Positions 47,691 to 55,938 of a stretch of DNA of 64,000 bases are shown here, piece by piece. The notes under the pieces were generated by a model that saw nothing but the letters and a program-made list of their open reading frames with translations, was not told where the DNA came from and did not search any database. A program made the translations under genes and the position numbers. The DNA is from Saprospiraceae bacterium (GTDB taxonomy: Bacteria > Bacteroidota > Bacteroidia > Chitinophagales > Saprospiraceae), in the NCBI GenBank assembly GCA_016709995.1, contig JADJLQ010000001.1:124001-188000 (forward strand), in the 5' to 3' direction. Numbering within the stretch: position 1 is the stretch's first letter; each line of letters opens with the position of its first letter.

Positions 47691-50600
47691 ATGAGATATT
47701 TTTCAATTTTTATATTGTTATTTTTTGCATATAATTTTTTCGGTCAATCATTCACTTTTACAGAATGGGAAAATGAAAAAATAGTGGATATCAATAAGCT
47801 GGCGCCACATGCCATAGCTATGACTTATGCTACAGTACCTCAGGCGATTAAGGATGATTATGCTGGGTCGCCGTGGTATCAGTCATTGAATGGTACCTGG
47901 AAGTTTAATTATGTTGACCAACCCTCTAAAGCACCCAGGGATTTTTTCAAAACGACCTTTAATGATCAAAAATGGGGTACCATCCCTGTCCCTGGCAATT
48001 GGGAGCTCAATGGTTATGGTATCCCTATCTACACCAATATTATATATCCCTTTCCTAAAAACCCGCCTTTTATAGACCATGCCTTTGCGCCAGTGGGAAC
48101 CTATCGGAGGTCATTTACAGTGCCCAGTACCTGGACGGGCCGTGAAGTAATCTTACACTTTGGTTCGGTGACAGGGGCTATGTATTTGTATATCAATGGA
48201 CAGGAAGTGGGATTCTCTAAAGTGAGTAAGTCACCAGCGGAATTTGATATCTCTAAATATATCCATGCAGGTACCAATCAGGTGGCGATCAGGATCCACC
48301 GCTGGCATGATGGCTCATACCTGGAAGACCAGGATTTTTGGCGGCTGACCGGTATAGAACGGGATGTGTACCTGGTGGCCAAAAATAAAATCAATATCCA
48401 AGATTTTTTTGCACATCCTGACCTTGACCCTACCTATAAAAATGGTTTGTTATCAATTGATTTGACCTTAAAAAATCCATTAGAAAAATCGCTGTCTGCA
48501 GAGCTCACCCTGTTTGATCAAGCTGGTAATAGAGTTGCTGCTAATACACAAAAAACGACTAAAATATCAGATCGTCTGCATTTGGAAATCAATATCGAAA
48601 ATGTAAATACCTGGAGTGCCGAAATTCCCAATTTATACACCATGGTGGTTGAACTCAAAGATGCCAATCAAAAATCCCTCGATATCATCTCTCATAAAAC
48701 AGGATTTAGAAAAGTTGAAATCATCAATGCTCAGCTATTGGTCAATGGTCAGCGCATCATGGTGCATGGAGTCAACCGCCATGAGCATGATGAGGTGCAG
48801 GGGCATGTGATGAGCCGGGAGATCATGATTCGGGACATCCAGATGATGAAGCAGTACAATATCAATGCAGTCCGATCTTGTCATTATCCTGATGATCCGT
48901 TATGGCTCAAGCTATGTGATGAGTATGGACTCTATGTAGTCGACGAAGCTAATATTGAAGTTCATGGAATGGGGGCAACCTTGCAAGGGCCCTTCGATCA
49001 GAGCGTCCACCCAGCTTATCTTCTATCCTGGGCACCTGCTTTTGAAGACCGGATTAAACGACTGGTGGAGCGGGACAAAAATCATGCCTGCGTGATCCTT
49101 TGGAGTATGGGCAATGAATGTGGTAATGGTCAGGTTTTTCATGAAATGTATACCTGGATGAAACAACGGGATCCTTCGAGGCCTGTACAATTCGAACAAG
49201 CAGGGGAAGATTGGAATACGGATATCGTGTGTCCAATGTATCCTCCTATGGAGTATATGCGAAGATATGCTACTGATGTGACCCAGCAGCGTCCTTTCAT
49301 TATGTGCGAATATGCGCATGCCATGGGCAATAGCCTCGGTAATTTTCAGGAATATTTTGATGTGATCGAAAGCAGTCCACGTTTGCAGGGCGGATTTATA
49401 TGGGATTGGATGGATCAGGGATTGAAGACAAAAGATATGTTCGGTCATATATTTTGGGCTTACGGCGGAGATCTGGGTGCAGGCGACCTGCAGAATGATG
49501 AAAATTTTTGTGCGAATGGATTGATTGCTGCAGACAGGTCCGTTCATCCCGGCCTGTATGAAGTGAAAAAAGTATACCAGGACATCGTGTTTAAAGATAT
49601 TGATTGGAAAAAAGGCCAAATCAAACTGTTTAATAGGTTTTCGTTTAAAGACCTGAGTGATTATACCTTTAAGTGGATATTGACTAAAGATGGTATGCCT
49701 GAAGCGACAGGCAGTTTCGATAAAAATATTGGACCTGGGGATTCGGCGACTATCCAACTGAGTTTAAAGCCTATGAACAATGAGGCAGAATATTCACTCC
49801 AGTTATATGGGTACACTCGACAAGATCTCCCCTTGATTCCTAAAGGGCATGAAGTGGCGCGACAGGAATTCTCTCAGGGCACACATTCTTTTTTTGATCG
49901 AAGCAGTCCTGCTCCCGGTACACTGGTCATCGAAAAAATAAATAATAATATGCGCTTCACCTCCGGGGATGTCTCCGGCAGATTTAATCTTGGTTCCGGT
50001 AAATTGATGGCTTACACCTTTAAAGGTAAATCGCTCATCCTACAGTCACCTGAGCCTTATTTTTGGCGCGCACCTACGGACAATGATTTTGGCAATGAGA
50101 TGCCTGCCAAGTCGGGCATTTGGCGGACAGCCCATCAAAATCAACAAACAACCGGGGTCATCGTCGGCGAACAAACCGAAGAGGGTGTGGACATAGAAGC
50201 CAGCTATCGGCTCACAGATATCCGCGCCGATTACAAAATAATTTATCACATATTCAATGATGGTAAAATAGCCATCCGGGCTGCCATCGAGTTAGGCATA
50301 GATCATCAACTGCCCGAGATGCCCAGGTTTGGTATGCGCATCATTGCTCCCAAACTCTTCGACTCCATCAAATTGTATGGCAGAGGTCCCTGGGAAAACT
50401 ATTCAGACCGCAATACCGCTTCTTTTTTGGGGCTATATGATCAATCCCTGGGCGACCAATTCGTTCATTCCTATATCCGACCCCAGGAGTGTGGATACAA
50501 GACAGATGTTCGATGGCTCATGCTGCAGGATAAATCCGGCCAGGGCATCAAAATCACCGGACTTCAGCCGTTGGGCTTCAGTGCCTTGCCTTATACCACA

Positions 50601-50798
50601 GAAGATCTGGATCCCGGCCTGACTAAAAAGCAAAGACATCCATCCGACCTGCATGAGCGCGACTTTATTGACCTGCATGTAGATTTAAGTCAGCGAGGCG
50701 TCGCGGGAGATAATAGTTGGGGCATGCTGCCGCATAGGCCTTATCGTTTGTTAGGGCATCAGTACGGTTATGGATTCGTCATTGGTCCAGCGCAATAA
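47691..50798 (+). CDS. Beta-galactosidase, glycoside hydrolase family 2, exported
   Basis: A 1035-residue GH2 enzyme. It has a signal peptide (about 1-19), a jelly-roll domain with SLNGTWKFNYVD and IPVPGNWELNGYG, an immunoglobulin-like domain, and a TIM barrel with GVNRHEHDEVQGH, the acid/base Glu in WSMGNECGNG (about 470) and the nucleophile Glu in MCEYAHAMGNSLG (about 538). The C-terminal domains of LacZ-type enzymes follow, with GRGPWENYSDRNT. It removes beta-linked galactose outside the cytoplasm. Unlike its neighbours it has no frameshift. Confidence 0.96.
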   Translation: MRYFSIFILLFFAYNFFGQSFTFTEWENEKIVDINKLAPHAIAMTYATVPQAIKDDYAGSPWYQSLNGTWKFNYVDQPSKAPRDFFKTTFNDQKWGTIPVPGNWELNGYGIPIYTNIIYPFPKNPPFIDHAFAPVGTYRRSFTVPSTWTGREVILHFGSVTGAMYLYINGQEVGFSKVSKSPAEFDISKYIHAGTNQVAIRIHRWHDGSYLEDQDFWRLTGIERDVYLVAKNKINIQDFFAHPDLDPTYKNGLLSIDLTLKNPLEKSLSAELTLFDQAGNRVAANTQKTTKISDRLHLEINIENVNTWSAEIPNLYTMVVELKDANQKSLDIISHKTGFRKVEIINAQLLVNGQRIMVHGVNRHEHDEVQGHVMSREIMIRDIQMMKQYNINAVRSCHYPDDPLWLKLCDEYGLYVVDEANIEVHGMGATLQGPFDQSVHPAYLLSWAPAFEDRIKRLVERDKNHACVILWSMGNECGNGQVFHEMYTWMKQRDPSRPVQFEQAGEDWNTDIVCPMYPPMEYMRRYATDVTQQRPFIMCEYAHAMGNSLGNFQEYFDVIESSPRLQGGFIWDWMDQGLKTKDMFGHIFWAYGGDLGAGDLQNDENFCANGLIAADRSVHPGLYEVKKVYQDIVFKDIDWKKGQIKLFNRFSFKDLSDYTFKWILTKDGMPEATGSFDKNIGPGDSATIQLSLKPMNNEAEYSLQLYGYTRQDLPLIPKGHEVARQEFSQGTHSFFDRSSPAPGTLVIEKINNNMRFTSGDVSGRFNLGSGKLMAYTFKGKSLILQSPEPYFWRAPTDNDFGNEMPAKSGIWRTAHQNQQTTGVIVGEQTEEGVDIEASYRLTDIRADYKIIYHIFNDGKIAIRAAIELGIDHQLPEMPRFGMRIIAPKLFDSIKLYGRGPWENYSDRNTASFLGLYDQSLGDQFVHSYIRPQECGYKTDVRWLMLQDKSGQGIKITGLQPLGFSALPYTTEDLDPGLTKKQRHPSDLHERDFIDLHVDLSQRGVAGDNSWGMLPHRPYRLLGHQYGYGFVIGPAQ

Positions 50799-50871
50799 TC
50801 GCTTGTATGACGAAGTGCGTTTCATGCCAGTATGAGATTCAATATTTTTTATACCAAGGGGCTGGTATTTA

Positions 50872-50903
50872 TTTTGGAATTGCGAAGAAATCACTTATTT
50901 TTG
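50872..50903 (+). promoter_or_regulatory. Bacteroidota-type promoter for the tRNA-Asp locus
   Basis: A TTTTG (-33 element, 50872-50876), 19 bases and TATTTTTG (-7 element, 50896-50903, matching TAnnTTTG) form a near-perfect primary sigma promoter. The first tRNA-Asp-like sequence begins at 50924, about 14 bases after the expected transcription start. This supports the view that a real tRNA operon stood here. Confidence 0.7.
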
Positions 50904-50923
50904 CGCACCTTTCGAAGGAAAGT

Positions 50924-50946
50924 GGGTCGGTAGTTCAGTTGGTTAG
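50924..50946 (+). tRNA. 5' fragment of a tRNA-Asp gene (copy 1)
   Basis: The 23 bases match the acceptor 5' strand, D stem and D loop start of tRNA-Asp, as judged against the 3' portion at 51229-51292 (the acceptor pairs through two G-U pairs). The sequence then passes into short TCCCGAAGCA repeats instead of the anticodon arm, so no intact tRNA can form. Confidence 0.5.
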
Positions 50947-51000
50947 TCCCGAAGCATCGTCCCGAAGCAGTCCCGAAGCATCGTCCCGAAGCATCGGGAG
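50947..51000 (+). repeat. Tandem short palindromic repeat TCCCGAAGCATCG
   Basis: Four consecutive units of 13, 11, 13 and 17 bases share TCCCGAAGCA. The last completes the palindrome TCCCGA-AGCA-TCGGGA. Related pieces recur at 51034 (ATCCCGAAGG) and 51120 (TCCCGAAGCAACG). Hairpin repeats of this kind occur between Bacteroidota genes; here they directly follow a tRNA fragment. Confidence 0.7.
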
Positions 51001-51094
51001 CCGCCGTTACCACCATCCCGAAGGTAGATTGGGGTCAGGTTAGAGTCAAATGTGACTTGCCTGGATAAAAAAGTAAATAGTAAATTTGAAAATA

Positions 51095-51119
51095 TTGGAT
51101 CGGTAGTTCAGTTGGTTAG
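51095..51119 (+). tRNA. 5' fragment of a tRNA-Asp gene (copy 2)
   Basis: GGATCGG at 51097-51103 pairs with CCGGTCC at 51285-51291 (one G-U pair), and the TAGTTCAGTTGGTTAG that follows is a canonical D arm. It then jumps into the same TCCCGAAGCA element and a long poly-C tract. Together with the 3' part this may be one tRNA-Asp gene torn apart in the assembly. Confidence 0.5.
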
Positions 51120-51149
51120 TCCCGAAGCAACGCCCCGAAGGGCCGGGGG

Positions 51150-51220
51150 CCCCCCCCCCCCCCCCCCCGAGGGGAGAAGGGGGGGGGGGGGAGACAAAAG
51201 GGACCTGGCCAAAAAAAAAA
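51150..51220. other. Low-complexity tract: C19, G13 and A10 runs
   Basis: Nineteen C (51150-51168), 13 G (51179-51191) and ten A (51211-51220) lie within 71 bases, unlike any other part of the window. Consensus-building artefact over a repeated or poorly covered tRNA locus is the likely cause. Confidence 0.75.
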
Positions 51221-51228
51221 GTGGAGCG

Positions 51229-51292
51229 GGTCGTTGGTTAGAATGCCGCCCTGTCACGGCGGAGGTCGCGGGTTCGAGTCCCGTCCGGTCCG
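51229..51292 (+). tRNA. tRNA-Asp (GTC), incomplete at the 5' end
   Basis: The anticodon arm CCGCC-CTGTCAC-GGCGG gives anticodon GTC (51253-51255). The variable loop, T arm (GCGGG-TTCGAGT-CCCGT), acceptor 3' strand CCGGTCC and discriminator G follow perfectly; CCA is not encoded. The 5' part (GGTCGTTGGTTAG) lacks about nine bases of acceptor/D stem compared with the two 5' fragments upstream. A terminator follows. Confidence 0.7.
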
Positions 51293-51305
51293 CAATTAAT
51301 ATTTT

Positions 51306-51341
51306 AAAGCCTTGTAAATGAATTGTTTGCAAGGCTTTTTT
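51306..51341 (+). terminator. Rho-independent terminator after tRNA-Asp
   Basis: AAAGCCTTGTAAA pairs with TTTGCAAGGCTTT (one G-U pair) around a seven-base loop, followed by six T. It ends the tRNA locus. The 290 bases from here to the P-type ATPase show no further feature. Confidence 0.85.
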
Positions 51342-51631
51342 GTTTCAAGGTGTATTTCAGGTCGTAAGCAATAGGTTTTTTTACCTGTTCTGGCGAAAAT
51401 GGCATTTCCTAGTCACCGTTCATTTCCCGGCACCAAGCGGTCCTGCCCGGAATTAAAATTTTTAAATCAGTGTAAGTCAATTGTTTGATTATTTATTGAG
51501 GTGTCTTAAGTTGATGATAAAATGATGTTGCTGTATTAGATGATGAACCATTAGCTGAACTCCAATACAATGTTGTACTCAGCCTTATTGAAGTTATGAC
51601 ACTATCTTGCGACTTCTGAATAATAACAAGT

Positions 51632-54126
51632 ATGCCAGTCAATAATTTTAACATCTCAGGTCTGACCGATGACCAAGTTGTGGTATCCAGGAATACTCAT
51701 GGACTCAATAAGTTGGTATATAAAAAAGAAAATGGCTTTTTAGATGCAGTCAAGAGTTTAGCTACCGAACCTATGGTGATCCTTTTATTTGTGGCAGCTA
51801 CCATTTATTTCATCAGTGGAAAAACTGGAGATGGTGTTTTCCTTGCTTCTGCGATAGTCTTAGTAGCCACGATTTCTCTTTATCAGGATACCCGCAGCCG
51901 CAATGCCCTTGAAAAATTAAAAGAATACACCCAGCCGGGCTGTAAGGTGATTCGCAATGGTCTGGTGGTTGAAATCAAGTCTCAGGACCTGGTGATGGAG
52001 GATAGTCTGTTGGTAGAAGAAGGCACAGCTATACCGGCTGATGGGATCATTATTCATTCCAATGATTTTTCTGTCAATGAATCTATTTTGACAGGTGAAT
52101 CGCTAGCAGTATATAAAGATGCCACTAGCGAAGACAATACTATTTTCCAGGGTACAACCGTGGCAAGTGGGCTCGCTATCGTGAGAGTCACAGCTATTGG
52201 CCTCAATACCAAATTGGGCAAAATTGGAAAAAGCCTGGAGAGCATCGTTGAAGAAAAAACACCACTTGAATTACAGATCAACAATTTTGTAAAAAAAATG
52301 GTGATTGCGGGAGCTGTGGTTTTCCTGGTAGTGTGGATCATCAATTATTTTAAAACTCAAAGTCTGCTTGATAGTTTATTAAAAGCCCTTACCCTGGCTA
52401 TGAGTATACTTCCTGAAGAGATCCCAGTAGCTTTTACCACTTTCATGGCCCTGGGAGCCTGGCGATTGATGAAAATGGGTATAGTGGTCAAGCAAATGAA
52501 GACAGTGGAAACCTTAGGCAGTGCCACCGTGATTTGTACTGATAAGACAGGGACCATCACCGAAAACAAAATGAGTCTGGCTAGTATTTTTGTTTTAGCC
52601 AACCAAAAGTATTATTCTTTAGCCACTGAGCTGCCGGAAGAAGGCAAAGCACTAATAAGGACATCGATGTGGGCCAGCGAACCTATCCCTTTTGATCCAA
52701 TGGAAGTAGCACTACATGAAGCTTATTCTGAAATTATGCTTACAGATGAAAGACCAAACTTTAATATAGTCAAAGAATATGCTTTAGGCGGCCAGCCTCC
52801 TATGATGACCCATATTTTTGAGGACAAACAAGGACATCGTATCATAGCCGCTAAGGGCGCTCCGGAAGCTATAATAAATGTTTCAGACCTGGATCCTGAT
52901 GAGGGCAAAGTAATTGAAGATACCATTTTAGAATTTGCTTCAAAAGGTTATCGGGTATTGGGTGTTGGAGAGGCTCATATGGATAGTGATGAGTATCCCA
53001 AATCTCAGCAAGAAATCAGATTCATATTTAAAGGTATTATTGCATTTTATGACCCTCCAAAGAAGAATATAACTAAAGTATTAAACGACTTTTATGATGC
53101 AGGGATTACTGTAAAAATCGTGACTGGTGATAATGCAGCCACTACCAAATCAATTGCTAAACAAGTTGGGTTTAGAGGATTTGAGAAAAGTATTAATGGA
53201 GATGATTTGATGAAGTTGAATGACGCAGAATTGGTGAAAGTAGTTGTAGAGAATAATGTGTTTACCAGGATGTTTCCCGAAGCAAAATTGAAGATAATTA
53301 ACGCATTAAAAGCGAACAATGAGATCGTTGCCATGACGGGAGACGGGGTCAACGATGGTCCTGCACTCAAAGCAGCCCATATCGGTGTCGCGATGGGTCG
53401 TAAAGGAACAGAAATAGCCAAGCAGGCGGCTTCGCTGATATTATTAGAAGATGATCTTTCGAAAATGGTGGATGCGGTGGCTATGGGCAGAAAAATTTAT
53501 TCTAACCTCAAAAAAGCTATTCAATATATTATTTCAATCCATATACCTATTGTGATGACCGTCTTCATACCATTGGTCTTGGGATGGGTATATCCCAATA
53601 TTTTCTCGCCTATTCACATCATCTTTATGGAATTGGTCATGGGGCCAACCTGTTCGATCATCTATGAAAATGAACCAATTGAAGAAAATATTCTTTCTCA
53701 AAAGCCGAGGCCTTTCACGACTACTTTTTTTAATTGGAGGGAGTTGACTACGAGTATGGTCCAGGGATTAGTCATTTCTATAGGAACATTAGGAGTATAT
53801 CAATTGGCAGTATTGCAAGGGTTTAGTGAACCACATACGCGTACCATGGTTTTTACTACCCTCATTTCAGCTAATATATTTTTGACCCTGGTCAATCGGT
53901 CATTTTATTACTCGATTTTTACCACATCCCGATATAAAAACAATTTGGTATGGAGGATCATAGTGATCACCATATTGATTACAGGAATGTTGTTATTTGT
54001 GAAACCTTTCGCTGATTTTTTGACTTTGAATCACTGGATGTAAACCAGCTGTCATCGTCTATTGCAATTGGGTTTCTGGTGGTCATTTGGTATGAATTTG
54101 TAAAATGGTTTAAAAGAAGAAGATAG
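51632..54126 (+). CDS. Cation-transporting P-type ATPase (Ca2+-type, P2), frameshifted near the C-terminus
   Basis: About 830 residues. The actuator motif LTGES, ion-site SILPEEIPVAF, phosphorylation motif CTDKTGTIT (about 306-314), KGAPEA, TGDNAATTKSIA and hinge MTGDGVNDGPALKAA are all intact, with about ten helices, as in P2 calcium or related ATPases. The plain frame stops at 54043 with LTLNHWM. One more T in the six-T run 54016-54021 gives DFFDFESLDVNQLSSSIAIGF and a last helix ending WYEFVKWFKRRR at 54126, a normal ending for the family. The exact ion is not certain. Confidence 0.9.
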
Positions 54127-54412
54127 TACAGGAAAGTTCGGTCATTATTTATGCTTAGTTTAAATAAATCTTCACTTTGGCCGATCAGTATGTTCATCAT
54201 AAATTAAATTTGAGAGGCTGACTTGGTTGCGACCCCCCACAATTTTATTTACTGTCAGGACCAAAATCAGTCACGCTACTGATTTATTCCAGAGTTTTCA
54301 TTGCAAATTCAAATAACTTTGAGGAGAGGAGCCGGGGTGCCATAAACTTGAGCTTAATAATTTTAAGGTGGTGTATTTAAATAATATTTGAAAAAAATTA
54401 ATACTGAATAAT
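54127..54412. other. Intergenic region with a small dyad
   Basis: AAATCAGT (54264-54271) and ACTGATTT (54278-54285) form a perfect 8-base dyad around six bases, 128 bases upstream of uspA. It could be an operator. No coding region or RNA gene is seen in the rest. Confidence 0.35.
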
Positions 54413-54871
54413 ATGAAAAAAATTCTTATCGCCATTGACTACAATCCTACTGCTGAAAACGTAGCTAAGATTGGTTATGCTGTTGCCAAAGCATTTCAAG
54501 CTGAGGTCGTACTCGTACATGTTATTACAGATCCAGCTTTTTATAGCATTCCATATTCGCCGATTATGGGTTTCTATGGCAGCTATGCTGACGGTACTGA
54601 GGGGGTAGTGGAAAATATTAAAAAGGAAGCTGAAGATTTTTTGGCAGCTTCAGGCAAGCACCTGGGTGACCCACTCGTTCAGACCAAGGTATTGGAAGGG
54701 GATACCGATGATTCAATTTTGCAATTTGCCGATGAATGGAAGGCAGATTTGATTGTAATGGGCTCGCACAAACACAAAGGCCTGGAGAAACTTCTACCTG
54801 ACCTGGCCGTGCATATGGTCAAAAATTCAAAAATTCCATTGTTGACGATTCCATCTGAATCTTTAACCTGA
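54413..54871 (+). CDS. Universal stress protein UspA family
   Basis: A 152-residue single-domain Usp with KKILIAIDYNPTAENVAKIGYAVAKAF at the start and ADLIVMGSHKHKGLEKLL near the end. The usual ATP-binding pattern G-2x-G-9x-G(S/T) is not kept (the last glycine-serine is replaced by LAVHMV), so it probably belongs to the class that does not bind ATP. It follows the P-type ATPase in the stress island. Confidence 0.9.
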   Translation: MKKILIAIDYNPTAENVAKIGYAVAKAFQAEVVLVHVITDPAFYSIPYSPIMGFYGSYADGTEGVVENIKKEAEDFLAASGKHLGDPLVQTKVLEGDTDDSILQFADEWKADLIVMGSHKHKGLEKLLPDLAVHMVKNSKIPLLTIPSESLT

Positions 54872-55063
54872 TTTTAAAATGGTTATTGATCATCAGTTTA
54901 GATAATATTGACCGTTCGCTACTAAAGTCCGGATTCACCTTTTCTACTTACTGGAAAAAATCAATTATAGTCCTGACGGATATCATGGCCCTGAAAATCA
55001 TTATTTGTTACATTTGAGATTGGCGCAGATAGGTATGCTATTTGGTATCTCAAAAGAACTATT

Positions 55064-55513
55064 ATGTTAGGTGAATTAAATGAGCTTCAGATTAAAAATG
55101 TCCTTTCTAGTCAGGCTTTAGGTAGGATGGCTTGTGCAGAAGGTGAACTTCCATACATCATACCTGTAACTTATGCTTATGATGGTGACTTTATTTATGG
55201 TCAGACCAATGAAGGAAAAAAATTAGATATACTACGTAAAAACCCCAATGTCTGCTTTGAGGTAGATAGTATGTTTGACATGAGAAATTGGCAATGCGCT
55301 ATAGTCCATGGAAAATTTGAAGAACTATCCGGCCTTGAAGCAGACAATGCAAGGGAATTGCTGTTCAATCGTGTATTCCCACTGAAAACCAGCAGTACGA
55401 TTCACCCTTTTGGTCATGAAGTCAACGACGAGATAGACGATTCTACAAGAATTAAAGTAGTCATGTATCGCATTAAATTGGTATCTTTTTCTGGACGGTT
55501 TGAAAAGCAATAA
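55064..55513 (+). CDS. Pyridoxamine 5'-phosphate oxidase-like flavin-binding protein
   Basis: A 149-residue split-barrel protein of the Pyridoxamine_ox_2 type. GRMACAEGELPYIIPVTYAYDGDFIYG and LRKNPNVCFEVDSM are typical. These proteins bind FMN or F420-like cofactors, and some act as nitroimidazole-type reductases or redox sensors; the function here is unknown. It is placed between the stress proteins. Confidence 0.85.
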   Translation: MLGELNELQIKNVLSSQALGRMACAEGELPYIIPVTYAYDGDFIYGQTNEGKKLDILRKNPNVCFEVDSMFDMRNWQCAIVHGKFEELSGLEADNARELLFNRVFPLKTSSTIHPFGHEVNDEIDDSTRIKVVMYRIKLVSFSGRFEKQ

Positions 55514-55582
55514 TGGTGCTTTCAAATATAAAAAATTCGACTTCGGTCCAACGATTTATTATTCCTTTACGTTATTTACTTC

Positions 55583-55924
55583 ATGAGAAAGTCTGTAAAG
55601 CTATATGCGCCTTTGTTCATTTTGTCAATGATGTTTTGGGCATTCTGTTCCAAAGAAAATTCTACATTTCAAAGTAAAGGGATCATCATAGGTCCAGATT
55701 ATCGAAAATGTGCTTGTTTTGGCGAAAAATGTGGCTGTTGTGGACATTATGTGATCGAGATCGACAAGATGGGGCACATTTTTGCAGAGCTGCCTAAAGG
55801 GCCTGGATTTGATTTGAAGACGGCCAAGTTTCCTGTAAATATTTCTTTGGATTGGCGGATCGATCCTGATTCATGTGCTCAAGCTTGGGGATATATCCTT
55901 ATAGATCGCTATAGAGTAGATTGA
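55583..55924 (+). CDS. Small Cys-rich putative lipoprotein
   Basis: A 113-residue protein with an N-terminal hydrophobic signal and a lipobox-like WAFC (Cys22). The mature part begins with a cluster KCACFGEKCGCCGHYVIEID holding five cysteines in 14 residues, a pattern seen in unnamed Bacteroidota proteins (DYRxCxCCGGxxIEI). The cysteines could bind a metal or a cluster. The role is unknown. Confidence 0.65.
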   Translation: MRKSVKLYAPLFILSMMFWAFCSKENSTFQSKGIIIGPDYRKCACFGEKCGCCGHYVIEIDKMGHIFAELPKGPGFDLKTAKFPVNISLDWRIDPDSCAQAWGYILIDRYRVD

Positions 55925-55938
55925 TCCTGATATTGCCT

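Noticed and set aside
49023..49757. 244-codon minus-strand frame inside the beta-galactosidase gene
   Set aside because: Antisense to the GH2 catalytic barrel, whose catalytic motifs are intact; the antisense translation has no recognisable family.
50947..51000. CRISPR array
   Set aside because: The units are 11-17 bases, directly adjacent without spacers, and no cas gene is present.
50807..51321. Short plus-strand frames over the tRNA-Asp locus
   Set aside because: They translate tRNA fragments, palindromic repeats and homopolymers into Pro/Gly/Ser-rich strings; not proteins.
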